Assembly (NCBI RefSeq): GCF_000143415.4
Contig: NW_003314381.1
Coordinates: 167,903 to 231,902, forward strand
Direction: 5' to 3'
From: Selaginella moellendorffii
Lineage: Eukaryota > Streptophyta > Lycopodiopsida > Selaginellales > Selaginellaceae
Length of the DNA stretch: 64,000 nucleotides
Position numbers and translations under genes: made by a program. Positions 9,683 to 20,000 of the stretch are shown one piece after another. The notes beneath the pieces were generated by a model. The model was given only the letters and a program-made list of their open reading frames with translations. It did no database searches and was not told the origin of the DNA. Every line of letters starts with the position of its first letter. Position 1 is the stretch's first letter.

Positions 9683-10602
9683 AACCATACGAGTGACAAT
9701 GTAAAGGTTGTGACAAGAAAGAAATGTTACGTGACCAGTGAAAAATCTCATCCGGCGATGGAAAGTCTGGGTCTGCCCCGTTTTCCAAAAGATACTGGAC
9801 AAATCCATCACCAGCAGCAGAAGCACCCAGTCGATGGTGCCGCTTCACTGCTGCAAGCAGCGGGGCCTCTCTGTTCTCACCTGGGACCAGCATGTTCAAG
9901 CTGTCTACAAGATCTATGGCTGCGTACGCAGTTTCCAAGTCCGACTCCGTAATGGCTTGCACGAGTCGCGCCATTCTCTTGCCGAGGGTCAGAGCCCCGA
10001 TCTCCCATCTTCGACCGCACAGCTGCGACAAGATGAGCCTGAAACCCGGTAGGCGAGGAACGAACGCTCCCACGTCGATCGATATTGGTGACTCGAGCGC
10101 AAGTAGCTCCTCGCCTTGGTGGTCGTAGACAAGAGCGCAAGGACTTGGAAAAACCAGAGCAATGGTCACCGCTCCGGTAGACTTTGCGTGAAGCTGCACT
10201 AGCTCTTTGCCGCCGCTGCCCTCTCCTGGGGCAAACACGACAACGAAGCTCATGAGGTTGGCTTGTGGTTGCTCCTCTTCATCTGCGCTAGAATGGTGAG
10301 CGTCGTCTACAATAGTGAACACGGGAGCCAGCACACTATCTCCTCTACGAATGGGCTCATCATCGTGTGAGCACTTATGTGACCACGGAAGATCATTCAT
10401 CGCTTTCCGCCTCTTACGATAGTTGTCCGTGGAAACCCAAAACTGACTGTCTGCCATGCCTCTCATTAGCACGATTGGATCACGGAGTGATTGCATCCTG
10501 TCATCCTCGACGTGCACACAAGTTCATGAGAGATTCGCTAACATATACAAACATCACCTCAGAGTTGCTCCCCGGCTTTCCCCTCGGCCGCTGTCGCTTC
10601 AT
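9642..10602 (-). CDS. Unrecognised protein with ankyrin-like tail, chimeric with the DCL3 fragment
   Basis: A probable first exon starts at ATG 10602 (MKRQRPRGKPGSNSE, basic, NLS-like) with a GT donor, and the acceptor GACAG near 10500 leads into a long exon open to 9642. The long exon encodes DPIVLMRGMADSQFW and an acidic region, then a stretch reminiscent of an ankyrin repeat (PLLAAVKRHH, then VQYLLENGADPDF). I do not recognise the family. The last roughly 11 codons come from the duplicated DCL3 exon read in the wrong frame, so the original C-terminus was cut off where copy A landed. It may be a truncated gene still transcribed into the Dicer fragment. Alternatives: a lineage-specific ankyrin protein or a pseudogene. 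Confidence 0.45.
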
Positions 10603-10622
10603 CGTAATCCCAAACCTAAAAT

Positions 10623-11241
10623 GAAGGATAGCTTTTGTAGAGCTAAAAGGCCAAGCATAGTTTTTCTAGGTTTATAGGTCCTTGAACAGAATTTACTTGC
10701 TTGTTCTTGAGATGTTTCAGCGTGCCATGAATCTTATAAACTTCAAAGGTGGCATTGCGCTTGTTTATGATGGAGCGTGCGTATTGGCAACAAAACTCTC
10801 CTGGAAGGTATAGGTGATGTCGAGGGGTGGCAAAATGCGCTATTGTTTTTGCTTGCCAAAGAACACTTCCATGCGGCTCTTTGGCAAGGCTGTCAAAGGT
10901 TTTCTCAATTTAATGGAGGATTTATTGGAATTGTCTCCATGTTCCTCACCTGCAATTTCAGAAGTTTGCCAATTTCCATTGTTTTCATATCTTGGATCAT
11001 ATGGAAGAGATAAACATTAAGTGTACAATTTAAGGGTTTATTTATCCAGTTTTACAACTATCTGTCTGTGTATTCTCTTGATTCACTTGAAACAAATGTC
11101 CTTCTTAGATGATACATGACTACCTGTAGCCCAAAAATTCTCCACCAGGCCCTTTGTCAATTGCGGTACTCAATCACTCCTTTGCTTATGACCATCTAGT
11201 GCCTATCTACAAGTTATGATCCTTATCATCTTCCTCCTTGC
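10623..11241. other. No recognisable gene
   Basis: Upstream side of the 10602 gene. Short open frames only, no motif seen. Confidence 0.5.
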
Positions 11242-11691
11242 TCATGCAGCTGGTAGGTTTCTTCTATAAATCCCAAGAACATTTGCAAGAGTAGTGTTTG
11301 GAATGTTGTCACCACCAATGATCATGGAAAGAATTGCTCTCTTTGCAACTAGATGATCACATGAACGTGCTTTCTTCATTAGTTGAGGTGATTGATGAAT
11401 GTTGACGCACATTTTCTTCTTAGAGTTGCTTGTCAAAAAATTTTCTAGTAGACTAATTATTGGGCAAATCACTTTGTTGTGGCACACTAGAAAGCTATTA
11501 ATGATCAATGCTTTTGTATATGAATCATCCTTGCAAGTGATGTCAAACAAGTCCCCTATAGCTTTGGCCTTTCTTCTTACTTTTATCATACTCATATACT
11601 CATGATGAAGTATTCCTGGCTTGATATAGGTGATCTTTGGTTTTATCATGATCACTTGAAGTAGTGGCCATCCTGAAGACAAATTAAGCAC
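11242..11691 (-). other. Open frame of 149 codons, unidentified
   Basis: AT-rich frame on the minus strand encoding a basic, Ile-rich polypeptide with no motif I can name. The C-terminal part (TTLANVLGIYRRNL) looks protein-like, and position in a gene-poor stretch suggests a transposon relic. No promoter, splice pattern or homology could be established, so it is listed only as a candidate. Confidence 0.2.
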
Positions 11692-11749
11692 TTTGGTTAG
11701 ATATGAAAGTAATTAGAAAAAAATACTATAAATATCTTACTAGATATGT

Positions 11750-12370
11750 GTTGTTGGTGCTACTACTTGTTGGTGCTTCTAGTTGCTGTTGCACCTCTTG
11801 CTTATTGCTGCTACTAAGCTCACTGGCCTAGAAAGAGTAGGGCTGTCAGGCATGATTCAGCTACTACTTGATAGGCACGATCTTATTGCTGCTAACTAAT
11901 TGCTACTAGTGTTAAAGCTTGGCCGGTTGCTCCCTTGGTTGTTACTACTACTGCAAATTGCTGCCACCGCTGCTTGCTATCCACTGCTCCTGCTTCTTGC
12001 TGCCCTTGCCATTGGTGCTACTAGTGTTTATACTTGTTGTTGTTGCTGCTTTTTCTTGCTACTGCTGTCATTGTTGGTGTTGCTGCTTGCTTGCGCCCAC
12101 TGTTGCTGTTGGTGCTATTTCTTGCTTGCCATCAATGCCACTATTGCATATTGTTGCCACTACTGTTGCTGCCCCTACTGCTGTTGCTGTTGGTCTTGCT
12201 CTTTGCCACTGCTGGTGCTACTAGTGCTGTTGCTTACTACCAATACTGCTTTGCTTGTCACGGCCACTGCTGTTGGTGTTGCTACTGGTGCTGGTGCTGC
12301 TCCTTGCTACCACCGCTATTGCTAGTGTTGATGCTTGCCCCACTGTTGCTGCTACTTGCTGCTTTCTACT
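11750..12370 (+). repeat. Long degenerate TGY/GCT trinucleotide tract
   Basis: About 600 bp dominated by TGC, TGT, CTG, TTG and GCT triplets, with clusters such as GTTGTTGTTGCTGC and CTGCTGTTGCTGTTGG. The strand is strongly asymmetric: G, T and C with little A. All three plus-strand frames stay open for long stretches (runs of Leu, Cys, Ala), which is a by-product of the triplet repeat. It looks like an expanded and then decayed microsatellite. Confidence 0.88.
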
Positions 12371-13944
12371 GTTGCCTCAATCATACTCTAAGATGCTCCA
12401 TTCTAAACCATAGCCGAATCAATCCACAAATGTAAGCAAGGTGATGGAGGAGGGGAGGAGAAGAGGAGGATTGGGAAGATGAGCACTGCATCGAAGCTGC
12501 CCCATGACAATGCTCCATACCTTCCATGTTCATAAGTTGTAATTCAAGGAATTCCCAAGTTTGTGAAATTTAAAAAATTTCAAGTTTGTGCAATCTAAGA
12601 AATATTCTCTTTACCAAATCAATAAGCAATCAATGCATGTTTCTGGGCACTTGAGGTAAACAAAAACCAAGTAAGCCTCAGTTCATGTTTGTTTCAATTT
12701 ACTTAGTTCATCTTTTAAATGTAGAGTGGGAAATATTAATCTTTGCTTTCATCACTTCCTAAATAGCCATTGGTCCTTCATTAACATTTGTTATTTTCCA
12801 CTAAGACTTAACATAATTTTCCATATATGATTTTGAACACTCAACCTTTATATCGTAGAATTAATCTTCCACCACTTTATAGTTATTAACTCCTTTAAAG
12901 ACTGGTGAAAGCTTGGATTTGTACTTTGGAATTTCTTGTGGGACAAACATTTACTCAACCTTTTCCTTCCACCTCAATAAATTCCTTGCTTTTTACATTG
13001 TTAATATTTGCAATCTTTTATTTTTTCTCCATTTTTCTCATCATGTTTTAACTTGTGTATAAGGGTCTTTAGTAGGGCATTAACCTATATTATTTGCCCT
13101 TCCAAAGCATTTAATCAAGCAATGAGCACACCTCCAGATTCATATTTAGAATTTTTTCACTTTTAAATTCATATTTGGAAGTTTTTTCATTGGAATCCTC
13201 CTTATACAAAGATTCTTTATCCATTAGTTCTTGTTTGACCGAAAGCTCCATCTTTATAAGCAATTTAATATTTGTTTTTGCTCATTTATGCCTTGTCTTA
13301 CCCATCTTTTAGTGATTTGTCTTTATCATTCATTGTAATTGGGAAAATAGTTTCGATACTAAATTGCAAGCCATAATTTTTCTTCTCCAATTTATCAATT
13401 TACTTTGCCTTTTTAACCACTTTTGCCTTAGCCATAGTTAAGTTACATTCCACTTCTATTGTATTAGCTCTTATTTAATTCTACCTAATTTCAATAAGTC
13501 AATATACAGAGTATTAACCATCTTTTCATGGATTCCACTCCACCTGAGCCAAAAGCACCACATTTGATTTCCCTTCCAAGAATAGAAGTTTTTTTTGAAC
13601 ACCTCCTTAAAAGGCTTCCCTAGCAAGTCTAGCAAATGTTGGCAACATATTTAAAGCTAAAGTAGGTGGTCGCACTTTAGGAGCACACTGGGCACCTTCA
13701 CATAAAAAGAAACTCATGGTAGAAAGCTTAATTGGCTAGAAAGTGGCAAACAAAGGAAAAAAGAGGGGCCTCAAAAATCATAGCCTTTAACATGTGTTCC
13801 ACAAAAACTACATAAACTATGGAGATTTAATGTGGGGGTAGTATAAAGACATTAGGTTTTCTACTCACTGTTGTGGACCATAGTGCATGACCCACTCAAG
13901 TGCCAGAAGCAACATAGCACTTCATTTTTATACATCCACTGCTT
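12371..13944. other. AT-rich stretch, no gene seen
   Basis: Rich in T and A, with stops in all frames and no conserved motif. It separates the trinucleotide tract from copy B. It could hold old transposon remains that are no longer recognisable by eye. Confidence 0.6.
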
Positions 13945-14739
13945 CTTGATGTCCTGAGAATGCTCTACTACTATGTTCTCATAAGTTGAGGTGGGGCAGT
14001 ACATGCCCACACTGGCAACAGCTAAGAGAGAAGGTTTTTCAGCCAGCAAGCACACTTTTAATGCCTAATTGATGCACAAAAGCCACAAATGACTCCTCAT
14101 GGCCACAAAAAACAAAAGGTGGAGGCATAGCATTGTAAAGCCTTCTACTTAATCCAGTGGGCAACATTCGCCTCACGACCTCCCTATTGGGCAAATGTGG
14201 TGAAAGTGGCTAGCTCTAGAGGAACTGTGCATGATGTCTAGAGCTATGCATTGCCAACATCCCTATACCACATCCCAAAGACATGATCTAAGACATTGCA
14301 GCCATACATCACAATAAGTAGGAAAGGCATTGCTAGATTGCTCCCCACCCACACCCACCCCCCGGACTCAAGCTGCTGATGGGCTAGTCTCGGAGGTTAG
14401 GGTATATAAGGGCCTCTTCCACCACTAAAAGTCAGCCTGAATGCCCCCCCCCCCATAATAGCTCCTCTAACGTAATTGTGCTTCAGCTGGAAAGTGAAGT
14501 AGCAAAAAGGAGCCAGATGTTCACTCCTGGATGACAAGAGTGAGACATAATAGAGACAAAAAGAGACAATGTACTGTAAGAACTCTAAATGATGCTACTG
14601 GTATATCCCCATAACATTATTTTCAAGGATAACCAAGTGGAACCAGGTTCTTCAACACGTAGAACTGGAGCAACAACTTCAACTTTGCATCTTAAAACTT
14701 CAGCAATGCACTCATAATTTGTTGGTACTGCTTGCTTCT

Positions 14740-15155
14740 ACAGGCTGCTGCTGCTTTGTTTCCCAGGCTTACAGATCATAGCCCGGCTTGGGCCTGCTTT
14801 GCTCGCTGAAAAGGACATCTTTGACGAGGTGTTTGAACTGGCCAAAGAGTACTTTAATTAGGGAGACCCAACATCACATACACTTGAGATTCTAAACCTG
14901 AAATTAAGAGTCTATTTTGTCTACAACCAAGTGACCAAAGAGTTTTGTCTGAAATTCTTCCTCGCGCATCACATGGGCTACGTGGGCGTAAACATGGAAG
15001 TCCTCGTGGATTGCCGCAACACCCTCTTTGCGAAAGGCTTACATCACTGGGTTGGAGGAGCTCTGGCGGTGGTGTTTTGGACGCCATGGGTTCTTAACTC
15101 AATGTACTCTGAAACGGAGATTGATATCGTCAAAGGGAACCTGCAGACAATGTAA
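14740..15155 (+). pseudogene. Class 3 lipase relic (copy B), nucleophile elbow lost
   Basis: Corresponds to 6731-7241. The intact-looking piece GPALLAEKDIFDEVFELAKEYFN lies near 14785-14860, followed by a stop. At 15040-15060 the codons for the GHSLGG motif are destroyed by a deletion of about 7 bp (ACTGGGTTGGAGG here, ACTGGGCACAGCCTTGGAGG in copy A), removing the catalytic Ser. A segment of about 45 bp near 14960 present in copy A is also missing. SMYSETEIDIVKGNLQT is retained near 15100-15150. Clearly a pseudogene. Confidence 0.65.
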
Positions 15156-15160
15156 ACTCC

Positions 15161-15309
15161 CGAGCCCAAGCCGGACGGCATTCAGGGCTATGATCTGCAA
15201 GGAACAAAACACCAAAGCCATGTCAAGCAAATTTTGACAGTTTGATAAATTCTAGGGCTCGCGAGCAACAGCAGCACTCGCGGAAAAACAAAGCTTTGAA
15301 CCCTATGCG
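15161..15309 (-). repeat. Segment inverted relative to copy A 7246-7416
   Basis: Read on the minus strand this segment aligns with 7246-7416 of copy A, including CTTTGGTGTTTTGTTCCTTG and CTGAATGCCGTCCGGCTTGG. The flanks (AATGTAAACTC on the left, CATCTTTGA on the right) are in the same orientation in both copies, so only the middle is flipped. B is about 22 bp shorter, mainly a gap at the A sequence GCAGTGGGTATTTTCGTTGA. Confidence 0.93.
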
Positions 15310-15599
15310 CATCTTTGAGGATGGCCAAAGGGCAACACACTTGCTTTTTTGGTTCTATCATAAAAATTAAGAGATTTTGTCTGACTTTGCTTTTCAGAAG
15401 TAAAGAGTTTTGCTTGAAATTCTTCCTTTGAAATACTTTTTTGTCTTGTGATAATTTTATTAACTTTTTAATGAGTTAATAATAATTTTATTCAGTGAAT
15501 ATTACCAATAGATCTTTCTCCTTGTGTATTTCTTGGCAGGTGCTACCCAGGCATTATATAGCTTACACAGCCCTGGAGAAACATAGAAGAAGATCCATC

Positions 15600-16646
15600 A
15601 TGGGAGCCTCCTCTATCCTTAGCATTTTTGAGGGCGCCAAAAGCTTTTACATACCACCGCACAGCTCTTATCATGTTGATTTGAATCCTGCTTATGATGC
15701 AAAGTTGGATGCTGAAATTGACAAATGGTGTATGGATTTTTTGAACTCGCATGATCTCACTGATCACAAGGCTCAGTTTGCCATTCAGAGCAAGCTGGGA
15801 AAACTTGCAGGCTTGGCATACCAGGCCATTTCTTCAGAGAGACTGCGTCCCATGGCAAAATTCTTGTGCTGGTTGTATCTTGCAGATGATTTTATGGACA
15901 ATCCCTCTGTCCCTGTCTCGGACCTGAAGAATGCCACACTTGCATACAAGCTCATCTTCAAAAACGACTATGATCAAGCCATAACTCTGGTGGAAAGTAA
16001 AGGCCTTCTGCGGCAAATGGGGATGCTTAACGATGTCTACACTGATCTAAAGGGTTTCATGAATCCTGGACATAGGACCCGGTTTTCGAAATCCATGGTT
16101 GATGTTCTCGACATGTTTGAGGTGGAATCAAGTTGGCTTCACAAGACACTGGTTCCCAACTTTGAGATTTATATGTGGATGAGGGAGGTAACGGCTGGGG
16201 TTATCCCTTGCATGGTGGCAATAGACTTCCTTAATAATTTTGGGCTGGAAGAGGAAGGAGTGCTAGACGATCCCCATATTCAAACGCTGGAAGCGATTGC
16301 AAATCGCCATACGTTCCTAGCCAATGACATGCTGTCCTTCAAAAAGGAATGGGCTTGTAAACAGTACCTCAATTCTGTGGCACTGGTTGGTTACAGTAGC
16401 AACTGTGGCTTAAACGAGGCAATGGAGAAAGTTGCACAAATGGTTCAGGATTTGGAGAAAGAGTTTGCTGACATCAAACAGAAGGTTCTCTCAAACAAGG
16501 ACTTGAACAAGGGAAATGTCATGGGGTATGTGCAAGGCTTGGAGTATTTCATGGCTGGAAATATAGAGTTTAGCTGGCTCTCTGCGAGATATCATGGGGT
16601 GGGATGGGTTTCACCAGCTGAGAAATATGGTACCTTGGAGTTCTAG
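15600..16646 (+). CDS. Microbial-type terpene synthase-like (MTPSL), copy B, catalytic motifs intact
   Basis: Intronless, 348 codons from ATG 15600. The frame extends upstream to 15495, but 15600 matches the start of copy A and gives the conserved N-terminus (MGASSILSIFEGAKSFYIPP). Class I motifs in order: DDFMD at 96-100; Arg195 in MWMRE, 47 residues before Asn242 and thus at the pyrophosphate-sensor position; NDMLSFKKE (242-250, Asn/Ser/Glu metal ligands); and Arg330-Tyr331 in SWLSARYH, the RY pair typical of microbial-type synthases. No transit peptide is evident, so a cytosolic sesquiterpene synthase acting on FPP is plausible, but the product cannot be read from sequence. The family is thought to have entered nonseed plants by horizontal transfer. 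It converges with DCL3, with 344 bp between stop codons. Confidence 0.93.
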   Translation: MGASSILSIFEGAKSFYIPPHSSYHVDLNPAYDAKLDAEIDKWCMDFLNSHDLTDHKAQFAIQSKLGKLAGLAYQAISSERLRPMAKFLCWLYLADDFMDNPSVPVSDLKNATLAYKLIFKNDYDQAITLVESKGLLRQMGMLNDVYTDLKGFMNPGHRTRFSKSMVDVLDMFEVESSWLHKTLVPNFEIYMWMREVTAGVIPCMVAIDFLNNFGLEEEGVLDDPHIQTLEAIANRHTFLANDMLSFKKEWACKQYLNSVALVGYSSNCGLNEAMEKVAQMVQDLEKEFADIKQKVLSNKDLNKGNVMGYVQGLEYFMAGNIEFSWLSARYHGVGWVSPAEKYGTLEF

Positions 16647-16753
16647 TTTGCTTCTACTTGCATTAGAAGCTGGTGCTTAAAATAAAACTGATACTGGTGA
16701 GTATGAACAATAATATTTTGAATTTCTCATACAACTGTTGAGTAATATATTTT

Positions 16754-17033
16754 CATTTCTTTCTCCACTTTTTTCTTTCCGTACTAGACATTTACTTTTT
16801 GATACAACAAAAGCTTAGCACCACAAGTCTAGCAAAAAAATAGAGAGAACTACGTTAGATATTTCCAGAGCTTACTTGGAGACTGGCAAGCATCTTCATT
16901 TCTTTCTCCACTTTTTCCTTTCAGTACTAGACATTTACACAACAAAAGCTTAGCACCACGAAGTCTAGCAAAAAAAGAGAGAGAACTGCGTTAGAAATTT
17001 CCACAGCTTACTTGGAGACTGGCAAGCATCTTC
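16754..17033 (+). repeat. 143-bp tandem duplication at the DCL3 3' end
   Basis: Unit 1 starts at 16754 (CATTTCTTTCTCCACTTTTT) and unit 2 at 16897. Each runs through GTACTAGACATTTAC, ACAAAAGCTTAGCACCAC, GAGAGAACT and TTACTTGGAGACTGGCAAGC. Copy A has only one unit (about 8851-8990), so the duplication arose in B or was lost in A. The last codons and stop of the DCL3 frame lie in unit 2; unit 1 is an extra decayed copy downstream. Confidence 0.9.
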
Positions 17034-20000
17034 AGAGCCGCGTCTATCTTTGCAGACTTCCTCGGCTTCTCCTGCGAAGTTTCCACAAGTGATTCTTCTC
17101 CAAAAGTCACCCTTACTTCAGTTGTGGTCGCCTCTGTCCGGAAGAAACTGACTTTCATGCCTTTTCTCGCGCAAAGCTCCATAAGAATGCGCACAGGATG
17201 GAAACGTAGCGTCGCTGGAGTGACCAAAGGCGATAACAAAGGCAGCACCACTCTCCACAACTTCTCCAAATCGAAGTTAGTGTCCACAAAGATGGCACCG
17301 GTTATGCTTTCAAGTAAGTCTCCAAGCACCTGAGAAAAGAGAGGCCAGAATGTAGAGAAGACCACCGGAATCTGTGTACGTACCTTTGGGGCCGACAAGT
17401 CTTCGAAGCATGAAGCGTCTGGTTTTTCCTTCACGTTTTGCACGAACTTTCGGATCTCGCAGTCAAGTTCCACGGAGCCATGCTGAAGATGCTGATGTAA
17501 GCCGTGCCTCAGAACCAGCCGAGCAAACCATTTGTTGTTCACGGCTGCAGACCGCAAGTCTGTGAGTGTTCCTGGAGGTAATCCTGGATGAGTCTCGAAG
17601 AGGTGGCGGGATACAAGGAAGTCCAGGACGCCATCGCCAAGGAACTCTAGCCGCTGTATTTGTTTTCGATTAGAAAAAAAGCCCAGCTGATAAACCAAGG
17701 AACTTACCTGATAGCAGAGCAAGCAGTTCGGTTGAGATGCGTGAGTTATAGCTTCCACCAAGAGGCTCCTGTTTTGAAATTTATACTGCAGCTTATGCTC
17801 TAAAGACTCCAACGATGCCTGGAGATGTTGAAACGATTCAGCCGGCAGGGAAGCTTGGCGAGCCGAGGCAAGCAAGCCTATGTCGAATTCTATGTCAATG
17901 CCGAGCTGTTTCATAAGCTCCATGGCGCTCGGAGGTCCAGACGTGGCCAAGTATGCACCGATAAGGGCCTCTACAACGTCGGCGAGAGCTTTCCTTCGAA
18001 TCCCCCGATGGCCGTTGGCACACGATGAAAAATAATTTTCCTCGTTTTCATAGCTCCCCTGCTGGTGCCTACATTTTGATGAATCAGAGGTAAGCATGCC
18101 CGGGCCAGTCCAGTTGGAAGGATTGAATTCTTCGTCGCGTATGTATTCCTGCAAGGCAACGTTGAACATTTACACTACAGGAAGAAAGATCGCGCATACC
18201 GCAATGCCAGATGATTTTGCCAACTGATGTAGCGCTGCATTACAAGTAGCGCGAGACCTTCTCGCACTGAGCTGGCCTTCGTGTTTCTTATCGTAGACCA
18301 GGAACAGCTTTTGAGTCACGACGTATTTGAGAAACGAGTCCCCTAGAAGCTCCAAACTCTCATATGAGAACTCTTCGTGACATTTTTTGCTGGTAATTGC
18401 TTCGAGGATCTGGAAAACCATCTCACCACTAAGATGCATTTTCAAGGATAAAGATGAATACCTTCGCTGCAGGAATCCATGGCCACAGTGGTGAGCGCAA
18501 CTGTATGGCACAGACGGTCGAAGTAAACCGGTGAAGAAACGAAGGGACGAAGTATAGCGATCGAATTAGTCCGGACTTAATCTCTAGGCACAGGCACAAC
18601 TCAGGTGGTAGCTCTACAAAACTTTCTTCTTGTCTAGAACCTGCAACATAAACTCCGACACTTTAAATTGTAATTTCTAAGAAAATATCGAGTTTTCACC
18701 ATGATCACCTTCTTGTTCCTTGGGTCTTATGGGGAGATTATGAAAAGCATGCGTTGGCTTGGCTTTCAGCAATGGCTGCTCTGGAAGCCGTAACGTCCTT
18801 TGATACCTGCAAAAACGTGAGCTTGGTGAGAGAATGTAGGCACAGGCTGCGATAGACGCTCACTTGTCTTTGTAATAATCTATGTACGTGAAGCCCCTCT
18901 TCGGTAGTAGTGATGCCGCAGTAAAGTTCTCTAGAACCCCTGTGACACAGAAAAGCCTGCCATTGTGCACGGTAGCTACGACCATGTCCTGGAGCGCAGA
19001 AGAATGTACGTAGCCATTAGCAGTGCAGAGCACGTCCGCGTGCGTCTTCTCCCCCACACCATCCCCATCCATTGGAGAAGATGGTGAGAAATTACTACAA
19101 AGTGTCCTGTATACCCCCGCAGTCGCATGAACACTCGTCCAATCAATACTGTCGTTGTCATCATGCACAGGTAGCAGAAGAAACGCTTGAGATTTGTTCC
19201 AGAGGATTTCTTGAGGACTTCCCGAGCAGCGTGCCAAACGGTTGAAAGCTCCGTTGAGCAGTAGCTCTTGATATGCCTTGGCTGCCTTTACCTGTATCAG
19301 AAGAAAGACGTGCCTTTATCAATCGTGTCTCCTATTCTTAATGAACAAAATCCTTCGTACCTGATTGGCATCCAGCTGAATTGGCCCGACGCGATGCACT
19401 CTAGCGTTGACAACTCTATTTCTTGAGAACAGGGTCACTTCAGAATCGGTTACTTCTGCGTCAATGACGCAATTTACCAGAAATCCAAAGTTCGAGTATG
19501 TTCGTGATTCAGGTGGCTCAATCACGAAGCAGATTTTATAAAATTGCAACTGCACCCCTGACTCGTTAAACACCCAGCTTCCCTCGAAAATGAGTGGCTT
19601 TGCAGTCGAGAAGATCTCCTTGCGTTTTCCTGCAATCCACGCGTCATTAATGGCCTTGCAAACTTAATAGAATAGTCGAATACCTGATTCATTCTTCCGC
19701 ATCGACTGGTCTTCTTCATCGAAATCGTCAACATCTGGGCAAAGCGTGTCAGGTCTAACTTCTCCCATGTCATAAAGTTTCCGGCAAGCTTGCAAACACG
19801 CTGCTTTTTTCGCGAGCTGTTCTGTACGTCTCAGAGGACCTTCTACTGAACGCAGAGGAGCGTTGGGTGGAAATTCCACAGTGCAGACGAACGAATCTTT
19901 GAACGAAAACTTTGGTTTTGCATTGTAGTACCTGCGGCACAGAAGATGAGCATAAGAGAGATAGACGAAAGAAATACCTGTCACCAAGACGAGCACAATA

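Larger units (their letters stand above)
13945..17735 (+). repeat. Segmental duplication copy B (likely source copy)
   Basis: Same orientation and gene content as copy A at 6121-9673. At the right limit the match to A stops in the middle of an RNase IIIb exon, while B continues without interruption through the remaining DCL3-like gene to 22317. B also holds extra sequence near 14590-14700 absent from A, a 143-bp tandem repeat near its right end, and a segment (15161-15309) inverted relative to A. Confidence 0.93.

Noticed and set aside
11900-12435. Leu/Cys-rich open frames that look like membrane proteins
   Set aside because: All frames of the trinucleotide tract stay open. No start context, introns or conserved motif.
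14340-14460. C-rich runs as a G-quadruplex or i-motif element
   Set aside because: The runs (near 14345-14365 and 14443-14452) are too few and unevenly spaced to support a defined structure by eye.
15495-15599. 35-codon N-terminal extension of MTPSL copy B as a transit peptide
   Set aside because: The extension is not conserved in copy A, where the frame is interrupted; the start at 15600 matches both copies.
7717-16646. Possible bacterial contamination because the synthases look microbial
   Set aside because: Flanked by and duplicated with a plant Dicer gene with spliceosomal introns; base composition fits the surroundings.
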